A stretch of 47,670 bases of DNA, taken from NCBI GenBank assembly GCA_041745535.1, contig JBGTIS010000366.1, positions 1-47,670 on the forward strand, in the 5' to 3' direction. The translations under genes and the position numbers were made by a program. Positions 1-7,308 of the stretch are shown in pieces. Source of the DNA: JBGTIS01 sp041745535. Its GTDB lineage: Bacteria > Bacteroidota > Bacteroidia > Cytophagales > Cyclobacteriaceae. The notes beneath the pieces were generated by a model, which saw nothing but the letters and a program-made list of their open reading frames with translations, ran no database searches and was not told where the DNA came from. How positions within the stretch are numbered: the first letter of the stretch is position 1; the number at the start of each line of letters is the position of its first letter.

Positions 1-79
1 AACTGGCCGAATACGCTTTTCCTTCCATTTTAAACTCAGCTTCCCACTCATTATCCGGTGTGATGGGTTTTTGAGGCAT
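1..79 (-). CDS. 5' end of an unidentified protein, cut by window edge
   Basis: An ATG on the minus strand at 79 opens a frame that stays open to the left edge, so only about 26 residues are visible. They begin MPQKPITPDNEW and are rich in Glu, Lys and Pro, with no signal peptide or membrane segment. Only 26 codons are seen, so an open frame by chance is possible. The amino-acid composition and the clean ATG favour a real gene start. I do not recognise the family. It would follow the DUF5996-like gene in the same direction after about 150 bases. Confidence 0.45.
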   Translation of the reverse strand, partial: MPQKPITPDNEWEAEFKMEGKAYSAS

Positions 80-232
80 ATCAGTGAAATCATCTGTTTA
101 TCAATACCCATCTGCTTCCAAAAGTACCGCTCATTGGGAAAGCAGAAGCATCAGGGCAAAAACTTATTACTTTTTTTAAATAGAAACACGAAAAAGTATT
201 TAATAAAGATGTGTTTTGGATAATTAAATTAG

Positions 233-1057
233 TTAATCCTCAATCAGAGCTTGTACTACGGGGATTCCTTTAGCAAAGAATTTCGCAAGCTCAGCCATTT
301 CAGATGAGGCTGTATGAATAATGCTTTCAGCAGATAGTATCAATCCGGTCCAGCCTGCTGTATGCCAGAAATTTTTATCGGCCAAATCAGGTAAATCCGT
401 AATTTCAGCATTGGGATAGGGCCAGGGTGTGATAAAAAAGTAAGGTTCATGGTACGAGTTATCACCGGGGGAAAATCCAGCACTTACCGATTTCACCTGT
501 TCAGGATCATAGCTGGATTTAATCGTAATCAGGGTAGACATGTCAAAATGATGGGGCCAGCACCGGATGGGCGAAGCATTCGGCAAATATTTTGTCTGAT
601 TCTTTAATATTTCATCGGTCATAGAAAAATACCGGGCCATTTCAGAAAATGCCTGTGGGGGCTGATGTTCAAAGGGTCGTCGTTTGCTGGTAGCATACTT
701 TGGAATTTCATAAGGTAAATCCAGATGATACGCAGCTACCGGCAAACCGAATTCTTCCAGCAGATGTTTTACCCAATCCGTAGCCTCCGCCCAGGTGCGG
801 TTATTCAGTATATAAGCCCCTGCCACCTGGGAATTGCCATCCAGAAAAAGCAGTTTAAATTCGGCTATCCGCAAAGCCACCCGGAACTGCCGGGTAGTGC
901 CAAACCACTGGCTGGCCAAAGCCCCATACCGGCTTAACCATTCCAGACTGGCATAGCTATCGTCTTCCCGTTCCAGCAGAAATGAACGGGCTGCCGCTGC
1001 GGGTATCTGCACGGCCTGATGCAGTTGTCGCCTTGCTATTGCCTTATCCTGTTTCAT
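233..1057 (-). CDS. DUF5996-like hypothetical protein
   Basis: A 274-residue soluble protein with no signal peptide. Two stretches stand out: WPHHFD at 167-172 and EPYFFITPWPYP at 204-215. From memory this pairing resembles DUF5996 proteins, which share a W-P-H-H-F-D element followed by an E-P-Y-F aromatic/proline strand. The His/Asp cluster could bind metal, but no activity is established for the family and I assign none. The start is the only ATG near the expected N-terminus. It is transcribed toward the partial gene at the left edge. The family call is from motif memory only. Confidence 0.6.
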   Translation of the reverse strand: MKQDKAIARRQLHQAVQIPAAAARSFLLEREDDSYASLEWLSRYGALASQWFGTTRQFRVALRIAEFKLLFLDGNSQVAGAYILNNRTWAEATDWVKHLLEEFGLPVAAYHLDLPYEIPKYATSKRRPFEHQPPQAFSEMARYFSMTDEILKNQTKYLPNASPIRCWPHHFDMSTLITIKSSYDPEQVKSVSAGFSPGDNSYHEPYFFITPWPYPNAEITDLPDLADKNFWHTAGWTGLILSAESIIHTASSEMAELAKFFAKGIPVVQALIED

Positions 1058-1155
1058 AAGTTTTCTGGAAGAGCTGTTTTATTGTATGTTTTCCAGTAGA
1101 CAGACGCTGTTACCGCTGATATTGGTTGTGTAATAGAAATCATAACGTCGTATTT

Positions 1156-1213
1156 AATACTCAATGCTCAACAATACACTAAACCGTGTTTATGGAATAG
1201 AGCATTGAATATT
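1156..1213. repeat. Intergenic inverted repeat, 14 bp arms
   Basis: Arms at 1156-1169 and 1200-1213 are complementary with one mismatch around a 30-base centre. The right arm runs into further copies of the word ATTGAA. It lies in the 244-base spacer between the short-chain dehydrogenase and DUF5996-like genes, both on the minus strand. A transcript of the spacer would fold, so it may help end the dehydrogenase message, but there is no T-tract. Confidence 0.5.
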
Positions 1214-1301
1214 GAAAATTGATGAATTTTAACAATATGCCGCATGATAAGGGCTATTGCCCATGCCTGCTTATCCATAAATTGCGTATCTGCTCAGGTT
1301 T

Positions 1302-1994
1302 TTAAGAATTACCATATATTTTTAAAACTGTTTCGCGCAACACGCTGCCTTCTTTGCCCGTAAGAAACAGCATCGCACCGGCAATTTCCTCCGGAGTTAT
1401 CCAATCAGAAAACTTAGCATTGGGCATGGCAGCACGGTTAGCCGGCGTATCGATGGTACTGGGCACAATCACCTGCGAAACCACATTTTTACCGGCACCC
1501 TCCGCATTCAGGTATTCTGCCAGTTTGAATATCAGCGATTTGGAAAGGCCATAGGCCAGGTTATTTTTTCCATCCTCCGGGTTCAGGCCGGGTTTGGAAC
1601 CGACAAAAACCAGCCTCCCACCTTCCGGTTGTGTCATCATTTGCTGAAAAACAGGTCGGGCTACAAAATAGGCCGTTTCAAAATTAAGGCTGTACATCTT
1701 TTTTAAAAGAGTTCCATCTGTTTTGTCAATATTCCCTCCGGCATAGCCTCCTACCAGCAACAGTGCGGCGTCGATTTGGCTATGGGTTTCAGTTACCCGT
1801 TGCACAAACAACTTTACATTAGTTTCATCGGTCAGGTCTACTTCAGCAGTTTCCAGATCGCCATTTATCGAATACCCCAGTGATTTTCCGGGCGAAACGG
1901 TAGCGACCACAGAATAACCTTCCTGAATAAACCGGTTTACCGCGGCTTTTCCCAGATTTCCCGTGGCTCCTGTTATAATTACTGTCTTTTTCAT
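1302..1994 (-). CDS. Short-chain dehydrogenase/reductase (SDR)
   Basis: A 230-residue cytosolic NAD(P)-dependent oxidoreductase of the Rossmann-fold SDR superfamily. The dinucleotide-binding glycine motif is TGATGNLG at residues 8-15. The catalytic tetrad can be read as N104, S133, Y148 and K152 (YGLSK). The glycine motif is closer to atypical or extended SDRs, but the length fits a classical single-domain enzyme. The substrate cannot be told from sequence. The gene stands alone on the minus strand, with spacers of about 240 and 350 bases on its two sides. The ATG at 1994 places the glycine motif at the usual distance from the N-terminus. Confidence 0.88.
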   Translation of the reverse strand: MKKTVIITGATGNLGKAAVNRFIQEGYSVVATVSPGKSLGYSINGDLETAEVDLTDETNVKLFVQRVTETHSQIDAALLLVGGYAGGNIDKTDGTLLKKMYSLNFETAYFVARPVFQQMMTQPEGGRLVFVGSKPGLNPEDGKNNLAYGLSKSLIFKLAEYLNAEGAGKNVVSQVIVPSTIDTPANRAAMPNAKFSDWITPEEIAGAMLFLTGKEGSVLRETVLKIYGNS

Positions 1995-2343
1995 AGTACT
2001 TTATTGGGTTGCTTTACATTCAATGAATTTAGTTAAATTTTGTTCAATCAGCTACTAAGCATTCGAACATTTCTGAAGCAGATCGTTAAGGTAAAAACCA
2101 TAAGCGAAAATTTGAAAGCTGGGAAAGCTATCTGAATAGATAACATGGATGCTATTTTGCAAATACTTATTTAACAAGAAAAAATACAGTTCCAGGTAGC
2201 TAATAGTTTTATACAACTGTTTATTTTTTCCTTTTCCATCCATTTTCCCGAAACTACATTATATTTTGAACGCCTGATTATTGTAACCTTACTATCATTT
2301 ACTAGTATAGCTTAGTATAACCCCATTGCCTATCTACTTGCCC
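1995..2343. other. Divergent AT-rich spacer, no supported gene
   Basis: This 349-base gap separates the minus-strand SDR gene from the plus-strand efflux adaptor gene, so it should carry promoters for both. I see no consensus TAnnTTTG box. A TATATTTTG-like word near 2260 on the plus strand is one base off spacing. A 62-codon minus-strand frame at 2055-2243 has hydrophobic, Tyr/Phe-rich composition typical of AT-rich noise and is not called. Confidence 0.6.
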
Positions 2344-3693
2344 ATGGTCATTACACGTACCCAAAAAAGAAAGAGAAGAAGAAATACCCTTATTATTGTT
2401 ATTGTATCCCTGATTTTGCTGGCAGTGGTTGCCTGGCAGGCGGGCTGGCTGAAAAAAGAAAATGAAATAGCGGTTACTTTTGCCAAGGCTGGTTACCGCA
2501 CCATTGTGGAAAGAGTAACGGCATCCGGCACTTTACAACCTGAAAAGGAGGTTAAAATTTCCCCTGATGTGCCCGGCGAAATTGTAGAGTTATATGTAAA
2601 AGAAGGCGATTCGGTACCGGCCGGCAAACTGCTCATCAGCATCAGGCCCGATATTTTTGAAGCTTCGCTTTCGCGATCGCAGGCTATGTTTAATCAACAA
2701 CAGGCCAACTATGCCGATGCGAAGGCGCGGTTAGCCGGATCGAAAGCCCAGCTTACACAAGCTGAACTTGCTTTTAAAAGAAATAAAGACCTTTACGAGA
2801 GCAAGGTGATTTCAGAATCAGACTTCGAACAGGCAGAAACCACATACAAAGTAGCACAACAAGATTTAGAGTCGGCGGCACAAGCCGTTGAAGCAGCCCG
2901 GTATGCCGTAAGCAGTGCTTCGGCATCAGTGCAGGAAGCGCGCGAAAATCTTCTGAAAACAGAGATTTACGCGCCGGTTAGTGGCATTGTATCCAAACTG
3001 GATGTTGAAAAAGGGGAACGTGTGGTGGGTACCTCACAAATGGCGGGCACCGAAATGCTCCGCATTGCTGACCTGAGCCAGATGGAGGTGCGGGTAAATG
3101 TGAATGAAAATGATATCATTCGCATCTCGGTGAACGATACGGCCGTGGTGGATGTAGATGCCTATTCGTATATGGACAAAGAATTTAAGGCTGTGGTAAC
3201 TGCCATTGCCAACAGCGCCAACGAAAAACTTTCTTCTGAGGCAGTAACCGAATTTGAGGTGAGAATGCGCATGCTGCCCAGTTCTTATGCTGATTTGATT
3301 ACCGGGGAAAATCGTTACCCTTTCCGCCCGGGCATGACCGCCAGTGTTGAAATTCTTACCGAACGTAAAGAAAATGTACTCTCGGTTCCGCTCTCCGCTG
3401 TTACTACCCGTTCGCTCAATCAGGATAGTACCCAGCAACCGGCACCTACACTTGCTGCCAGCAATGACAACCGGCATGAGGTGGTTTTTGTAAAAAATGG
3501 AGAAGCCGTAGCACAGCAACCGGTAACCACCGGCATTAGCGATTACGATCATATTGAAGTTCTTTCCGGATTAACAGCGGAACAGGAAATAGTTTCCGGT
3601 CCGTATGTGGCCATTTCCGAAGAGCTAAAAGATGGTAGCAAGGTAAAACCTATGACAGATGAAGCAAAGGGAAGGCCGTGGGAAAACAGATAG
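2344..3693 (+). CDS. HlyD/RND-type periplasmic adaptor (membrane fusion protein)
   Basis: About 449 residues from ATG 2344; an in-frame TTG at 2326 would add six residues, and the ATG gives a more usual inner-membrane anchor. The sequence shows a basic start (KRKRRR), one membrane helix, then a biotinyl-lipoyl half motif (GTLQPEKEVKISPDVPGEI). A long Ala/Gln-rich coiled-coil hairpin follows, then the second lipoyl half (YAPVSGIVSKLDVEKGE), a beta-barrel, and a C-terminal membrane-proximal domain. It should bridge an inner-membrane pump to an outer-membrane TolC-like channel, in the MacA/RND adaptor family. Neither pump nor channel is adjacent, so its partner is unknown. The gene converges on the glyoxalase-fold gene after 30 bases. 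Confidence 0.88.
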   Translation: MVITRTQKRKRRRNTLIIVIVSLILLAVVAWQAGWLKKENEIAVTFAKAGYRTIVERVTASGTLQPEKEVKISPDVPGEIVELYVKEGDSVPAGKLLISIRPDIFEASLSRSQAMFNQQQANYADAKARLAGSKAQLTQAELAFKRNKDLYESKVISESDFEQAETTYKVAQQDLESAAQAVEAARYAVSSASASVQEARENLLKTEIYAPVSGIVSKLDVEKGERVVGTSQMAGTEMLRIADLSQMEVRVNVNENDIIRISVNDTAVVDVDAYSYMDKEFKAVVTAIANSANEKLSSEAVTEFEVRMRMLPSSYADLITGENRYPFRPGMTASVEILTERKENVLSVPLSAVTTRSLNQDSTQQPAPTLAASNDNRHEVVFVKNGEAVAQQPVTTGISDYDHIEVLSGLTAEQEIVSGPYVAISEELKDGSKVKPMTDEAKGRPWENR

Positions 3694-3723
3694 CCTCTTC
3701 CCAGTGAGCCTAACCTGGGGCAG

Positions 3724-4104
3724 CTAAACAGTGATTTCTATATAATTACCATCCGGATCCAGCACCACACTTTCGTAGTATCCGTCGCCGGTAACGCGGG
3801 GTTCACGCACTATTTTATAATCATCGTACCGCAACGTTTCTGTCAGCTGATCCACCATTTCCACACTGCCGGTAGCGAACGCCAAATGAATAAAGCCCAG
3901 GTGTGGGTCGTTGGGATGGTCAGTTATATCGGGGCGGTGCATAATTTCGAGGCGGGCACCACTATCAAAAATGAGAAAGTAGGAGGTAAAATTCTTCTTG
4001 GCATTGACATACTTCTCACCAGGTTTACCGCCAAAATAACGCGCATAAAAATTTTTTAGCCTTTCCAGATCAATGGTCCAGAGCGAAATGTGTTCAATTT
4101 TCAT
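3724..4104 (-). CDS. VOC/glyoxalase-fold protein
   Basis: A compact 126-residue protein of the vicinal oxygen chelate superfamily with two beta-alpha-beta-beta-beta halves. The four expected metal ligands are present: H5 in the first strand, E53 (LEIM), H73 (IHLAF) and E123 (YIEITV). This fits the glyoxalase I / lactoylglutathione-lyase-like branch, a divalent-metal enzyme, although many single-copy VOC proteins of this size act on unknown small molecules. It lies 49 bases downstream of the O-acetyltransferase gene on the same strand and may be cotranscribed with it. Confidence 0.85.
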   Translation of the reverse strand: MKIEHISLWTIDLERLKNFYARYFGGKPGEKYVNAKKNFTSYFLIFDSGARLEIMHRPDITDHPNDPHLGFIHLAFATGSVEMVDQLTETLRYDDYKIVREPRVTGDGYYESVVLDPDGNYIEITV

Positions 4105-4153
4105 AAGTGATAAGTTTTATCTCCAGCAGGTATACTAACAATCCTAAATTATA

Positions 4154-4714
4154 TTAACAGGCACGAATTACCCGGCAGGGATTTCCGGCGGCAAATACAT
4201 TGGCCGGGATATCTTTAGTAACCACACTGCCGGCCCCAATGGTGGTATTATCGCCTATGGTTACACCGGCACAAACAATAACACTTCCCCCCAACCACAC
4301 ATTATTGCCAATACGAACGGGAGCGGCATATTCTTTTCCTCCTAACCGCGCCTGCGGATCAACAGGGTGGTAAGCCGTATAGATTTGCACGTAGGGACCG
4401 AACAGCACATTTTCGCCAATAGTTACCCGGTTGCAATCCAGTACCACACAACCAAAGTTCATAAAAAGGTTTTCTCCGGCTTCTATAAATACTCCGTAGT
4501 CGCAATGGAAAGGCGGTTCTATAACTACTTTTTTCCCCAGTTTTCCAAACAATGCGTGCAAAATATCATACCGTGCTTTTTCATCCTGCGAAGAAGCATT
4601 GTACTGAGAAACCAGATTTCTGGCCTTAATACGCATGGCAACCAGTTCCGGATGGTAGGCATCGTAGAGTTCATCGTCCAGCATTTTTTGTTTTTCTAAT
4701 TTATCCATTTTCAA
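4154..4714 (-). CDS. maa: Sugar O-acetyltransferase (maltose acetyltransferase / NodL type)
   Basis: A 186-residue left-handed beta-helix acetyltransferase. The N-terminal mac domain (about 1-60, with LDDELYDAYHPEL) is followed by hexapeptide repeats such as IGENVLFGPY, IGNNVWLGG, IGDNTTIGAG. The catalytic histidine is H116 in IYTAYHPVD. The enzyme moves acetyl from acetyl-CoA to a hydroxyl of a sugar such as maltose, glucose or galactoside, working as a trimer in the cytosol. The length matches the Maa/LacA/NodL family, and the exact sugar cannot be read. ATG 4714 and an internal ATG at 4708 are both possible starts. Confidence 0.88.
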   Translation of the reverse strand: MKMDKLEKQKMLDDELYDAYHPELVAMRIKARNLVSQYNASSQDEKARYDILHALFGKLGKKVVIEPPFHCDYGVFIEAGENLFMNFGCVVLDCNRVTIGENVLFGPYVQIYTAYHPVDPQARLGGKEYAAPVRIGNNVWLGGSVIVCAGVTIGDNTTIGAGSVVTKDIPANVFAAGNPCRVIRAC

Positions 4715-4855
4715 GTTTGGTGAGGGAAAAAGTTTATATCAGGCTAACATAAAAAATTCCATCAATATCTAATATTTATTTTTAATAATAATTATTTGTT
4801 AATAGCTTTCTGTTCAGAACTGTAACTCAATTAAAAACCCAATAATCCTATTGTT

Positions 4856-6115
4856 ATGATTTTAAAAACACGGCTCCAGTTATCGGGCATGATGTTCCTA
4901 CAGTTTTTTGTATGGGGTGCCTGGTATGTTACGCTGGGTACTTATCTGGGAGCTACCCTTAAGTTTACCGGACCTGAAATTGGCCTCGTATACGCGGCAT
5001 TCGCCATTGCTGCCATGATTTCCCCATTTTTCGTAGGCATGGTGGCCGACCGTTTTTTCGCTACCGAAAGGGTGCTGGCCGTATTGCACCTGGTGGGAGG
5101 CGCCTTGCTGTATTACCTGTCTACCCTAACTGAATTCTCCTCATTTTATCCGGTTACCATTGCGTACACCCTTTGCTTTATGCCTACCATTGCCCTTACC
5201 AATTCGCTGTCGTTCCACCATATGGAAGATCCGGGCAAACAATTTCCAGGCGTACGGGTATTGGGTACCATTAGCTGGATTATTGTGGGTATTATTGTAG
5301 GAACACTTAAAATCGAAAGTCAGGTAACCCCTATTCTGATTGCCTCGGGTATGTCTGTCGTGATGGGTTTATACTGTTTCACCCTGCCGCATACGCCTCC
5401 TCCCAGCAAAGGAGAAAAGGTAACAGCTCGTGATGTATTGGGATTGGATGCCCTGGGGCTTTTGAAAAACCGTTCGTTTGCCGTACTTATTATTTCTTCC
5501 TTACTCATCTGCGTTCCGCTTTCTTTTTATTATAGCTTCGCCAATTTGTTTTTAAATGATATTAACATGGAAAACGCGGCCTCTAAAATGACTTTGGGCC
5601 AGGTTTCCGAGATTTTTTTCTTATTGTTAATGCCGGTTTTCTTAAAAAGATACGGTTTTAAAAAAGTACTGATGATCGGAATGGCCTGCTGGGCCATCCG
5701 TTATGGCTTTTTCATGTTTGGTGATACCTCAGCCCTGGTATGGATGCTGTACGGGGGTATTATACTGCATGGTATCTGTTATGATTTCTTTTTTGTAACC
5801 GGCCAGATTTATGTGGACCAGAAGGCGCCTGTTAAAGTGAAAAGTTCCGCACAGGGACTCATCACTTTCGCCACCTATGGCGTAGGCATGTTTATCGGAA
5901 GCTGGCTTTCCGGTGTGGTGGTGGGCATGTACACCACACCAGACGAACTGGGAAACAGCCTGTACAACTGGCCGCAAATATGGATGGTGCCTGCCCTGGC
6001 ATCGGTGGTGGTGCTGATCGTGTTTACTATTTTGTTTAACGAAAACGCTAATGTGAAAAATACTATTCCTGAAAACATAAGCACATCCGTATCAAAAGCC
6101 GATCAGGCCATCTGA
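4856..6115 (+). CDS. Nucleoside permease-like MFS transporter (NHS family)
   Basis: A 419-residue integral membrane protein with about twelve predicted helices. The opening (LQLSGMMFLQFFVWGAWYVT) and the stretches FAIAAMISPFFVGMVADRFF and FPGVRVLGTISWIIVG match the nucleoside:H+ symporter family of E. coli NupG and XapB. It would import nucleosides across the inner membrane, driven by protons. Substrate specificity is inferred only from the family. It is a single transcription unit ending in a strong intrinsic terminator at 6142. The upstream spacer is AT-rich and no consensus -7 box was found. Confidence 0.82.
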   Translation: MILKTRLQLSGMMFLQFFVWGAWYVTLGTYLGATLKFTGPEIGLVYAAFAIAAMISPFFVGMVADRFFATERVLAVLHLVGGALLYYLSTLTEFSSFYPVTIAYTLCFMPTIALTNSLSFHHMEDPGKQFPGVRVLGTISWIIVGIIVGTLKIESQVTPILIASGMSVVMGLYCFTLPHTPPPSKGEKVTARDVLGLDALGLLKNRSFAVLIISSLLICVPLSFYYSFANLFLNDINMENAASKMTLGQVSEIFFLLLMPVFLKRYGFKKVLMIGMACWAIRYGFFMFGDTSALVWMLYGGIILHGICYDFFFVTGQIYVDQKAPVKVKSSAQGLITFATYGVGMFIGSWLSGVVVGMYTTPDELGNSLYNWPQIWMVPALASVVVLIVFTILFNENANVKNTIPENISTSVSKADQAI

Positions 6116-6141
6116 CTTTAAAACTATTTGAACAGGTTATC

Positions 6142-6173
6142 AAAACCTTTCTTGTACAAAGAAAGGTTTTTTT
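6142..6173 (+). terminator. Intrinsic terminator after the MFS permease
   Basis: Perfect 10-base arms at 6142-6151 and 6161-6170, extended by two more pairs, enclose a 5-base loop and run straight into T's to 6173. It begins 27 bases after the permease stop. The arms are A/T-flanked, so it could work in both directions. Confidence 0.85.
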
Positions 6174-6220
6174 ATAAGGAAAGATTAACGGTGCGCATGT
6201 GCCAGTATTTAAGATTTACT

Positions 6221-6228
6221 TATATTTG
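6221..6228 (+). promoter_or_regulatory. Bacteroidota -7 promoter box (TATATTTG)
   Basis: An exact match to TAnnTTTG, the -7 element of the Bacteroidota primary sigma factor. It follows the permease terminator and precedes the OmpH-like gene by about 120 bases. No clear TTTG -33 element sits at the usual distance. Confidence 0.55.
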
Positions 6229-6347
6229 TAGTTCACTAAACCTAAAAATCATATTAGCTGTGAAACCGAGCTAAGAATAGTTTCCGACCTATCAGGATGA
6301 TTACTCAGCGAAGTTCCATGAGGCAGATAGAATCAAAATTTCAAATC

Positions 6348-6989
6348 ATGAAAAACTTATCTCTTATTTTAAATGTAGTATTAGCCATTGCGGTAATTAT
6401 CCTTTATATCCTTCACTTTAGTGGTAGCAAAGGACCAGCCGGAGCCGATAGCACAACGGCAACAGGCAGCACTAACATGAGCGGGGGCGTGCCTTTGGTA
6501 GCTTATGTTAATTCAGATACCTTACTGAAATACTACGATTTTTTTAAAGACAAATCCGCTGAACTGGACGAAAAGCAGAAAAAGCTGGAAGCGGAATTTC
6601 AAAACAGGGCAAAAGGTCTGGAAAATGAAGTCGCTAATTTTCAGCGTACTGCCAACAATATGACCATCAGCCAGGCCAGGGCCATTGAAGAAGACCTAAT
6701 GAAAAAGCGGCAAAACCTGATGCAATATCAGCAAAATCTGGCGGGTGAACTGCAACAGGCCCAGGCCGAAGTAAGTGATGAACTTTACGAAAATGTTTCC
6801 AAATATCTGGAAGACCGTGGTAAGAAAAACGAGTATAACCTGGTACTTACCTACACCAAAAACAGCGGCGTATTGTATGCCGACGACAGCCTGGATATTA
6901 CCCAGCAGGTAATTAAAGAACTGAATGAGGTTTATAAAAACAAAGGCAAAAGCACTACCGCCCCTGCGGATTCTACAGTATCTAAGTAA
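6348..6989 (+). CDS. OmpH/Skp-family periplasmic chaperone-like protein
   Basis: ATG 6348 gives 213 residues starting MKNLSLILNVVLAIAVII. This is a basic-then-hydrophobic signal or anchor, whereas the upstream ATG at 6297 would bury it behind 17 residues. After a Gly/Ser/Thr linker, the stretch VPLVAYVNSDTLLKYYDFFKD matches the first strand and helix of OmpH/Skp. A long charged coiled coil of about 100 residues (LDEKQKKLEAEFQNRAKGLE) forms the tentacle helices. The C-terminal YNLVLTYTKNSGVLYADDSLDIT closes the beta core. Skp binds unfolded outer-membrane proteins in the periplasm as a trimer. No BamA or lpxD gene is adjacent, unlike in many genomes. Confidence 0.85.
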   Translation: MKNLSLILNVVLAIAVIILYILHFSGSKGPAGADSTTATGSTNMSGGVPLVAYVNSDTLLKYYDFFKDKSAELDEKQKKLEAEFQNRAKGLENEVANFQRTANNMTISQARAIEEDLMKKRQNLMQYQQNLAGELQQAQAEVSDELYENVSKYLEDRGKKNEYNLVLTYTKNSGVLYADDSLDITQQVIKELNEVYKNKGKSTTAPADSTVSK

Positions 6990-6991
6990 AC

Positions 6992-7076
6992 AAGCGATCA
7001 ATTATTGGGTTCGATAGTTGATCGCTTTACAATTAAAATGGCATAATGAATAATTAATTTTCATTATGCTTTTTTT
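6992..7076 (+). terminator. Two hairpins after the OmpH-like gene, second with a T-tract
   Basis: The first hairpin has perfect 10-base arms at 6992-7001 and 7018-7027 with a 16-base loop and no T-tract. The second has perfect 10-base arms at 7041-7050 and 7060-7069, then seven T's to 7076. The second is a standard intrinsic terminator. The remaining spacer, 7077-7308, holds a promoter box (7262) and nothing else I recognise. Confidence 0.8.
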
Positions 7077-7261
7077 ATGTATAGCTCCTGTCAACCATTC
7101 GAACGCATGCGGGTGTCATATTGCTTATATTTTATTTAGCCAACCGTTTTTGTTTATTAAGTTTTTAGTAAATTATGCAGGAGATTAGGTGAAACTCATA
7201 TCCCTTTCTGTTACAACGGTCAGCCCTGCAAAGGTGATGGCTAAACACCTACATTCCGGAT

Positions 7262-7269
7262 GATATTTG
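7262..7269 (+). promoter_or_regulatory. Probable -7 box (GATATTTG) for the secreted glycosidase
   Basis: Matches TAnnTTTG at seven of eight positions. A start about 6 bases downstream leaves a leader of about 33 bases to ATG 7309, and it overlaps the alternative TTG start at 7267. This supports the later ATG as the true start. Confidence 0.4.
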
Positions 7270-7308
7270 TATGCCTTTTACACCAGAATCCCTAAAGATA
7301 TTATCGCT

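Noticed and set aside
2055..2243. 62-codon minus-strand frame MDGKGKNKQLY...
   Set aside because: It lies in AT-rich spacer, with Tyr/Phe/Leu/Asn bias typical of random AT-rich frames, no recognisable start signal and no family.
6250..6290. GAAACCGAGC word shared with the sdhA-sdhB spacer
   Set aside because: Similarity covers only about ten bases plus a short trailing word; too short to claim a shared repeat element.
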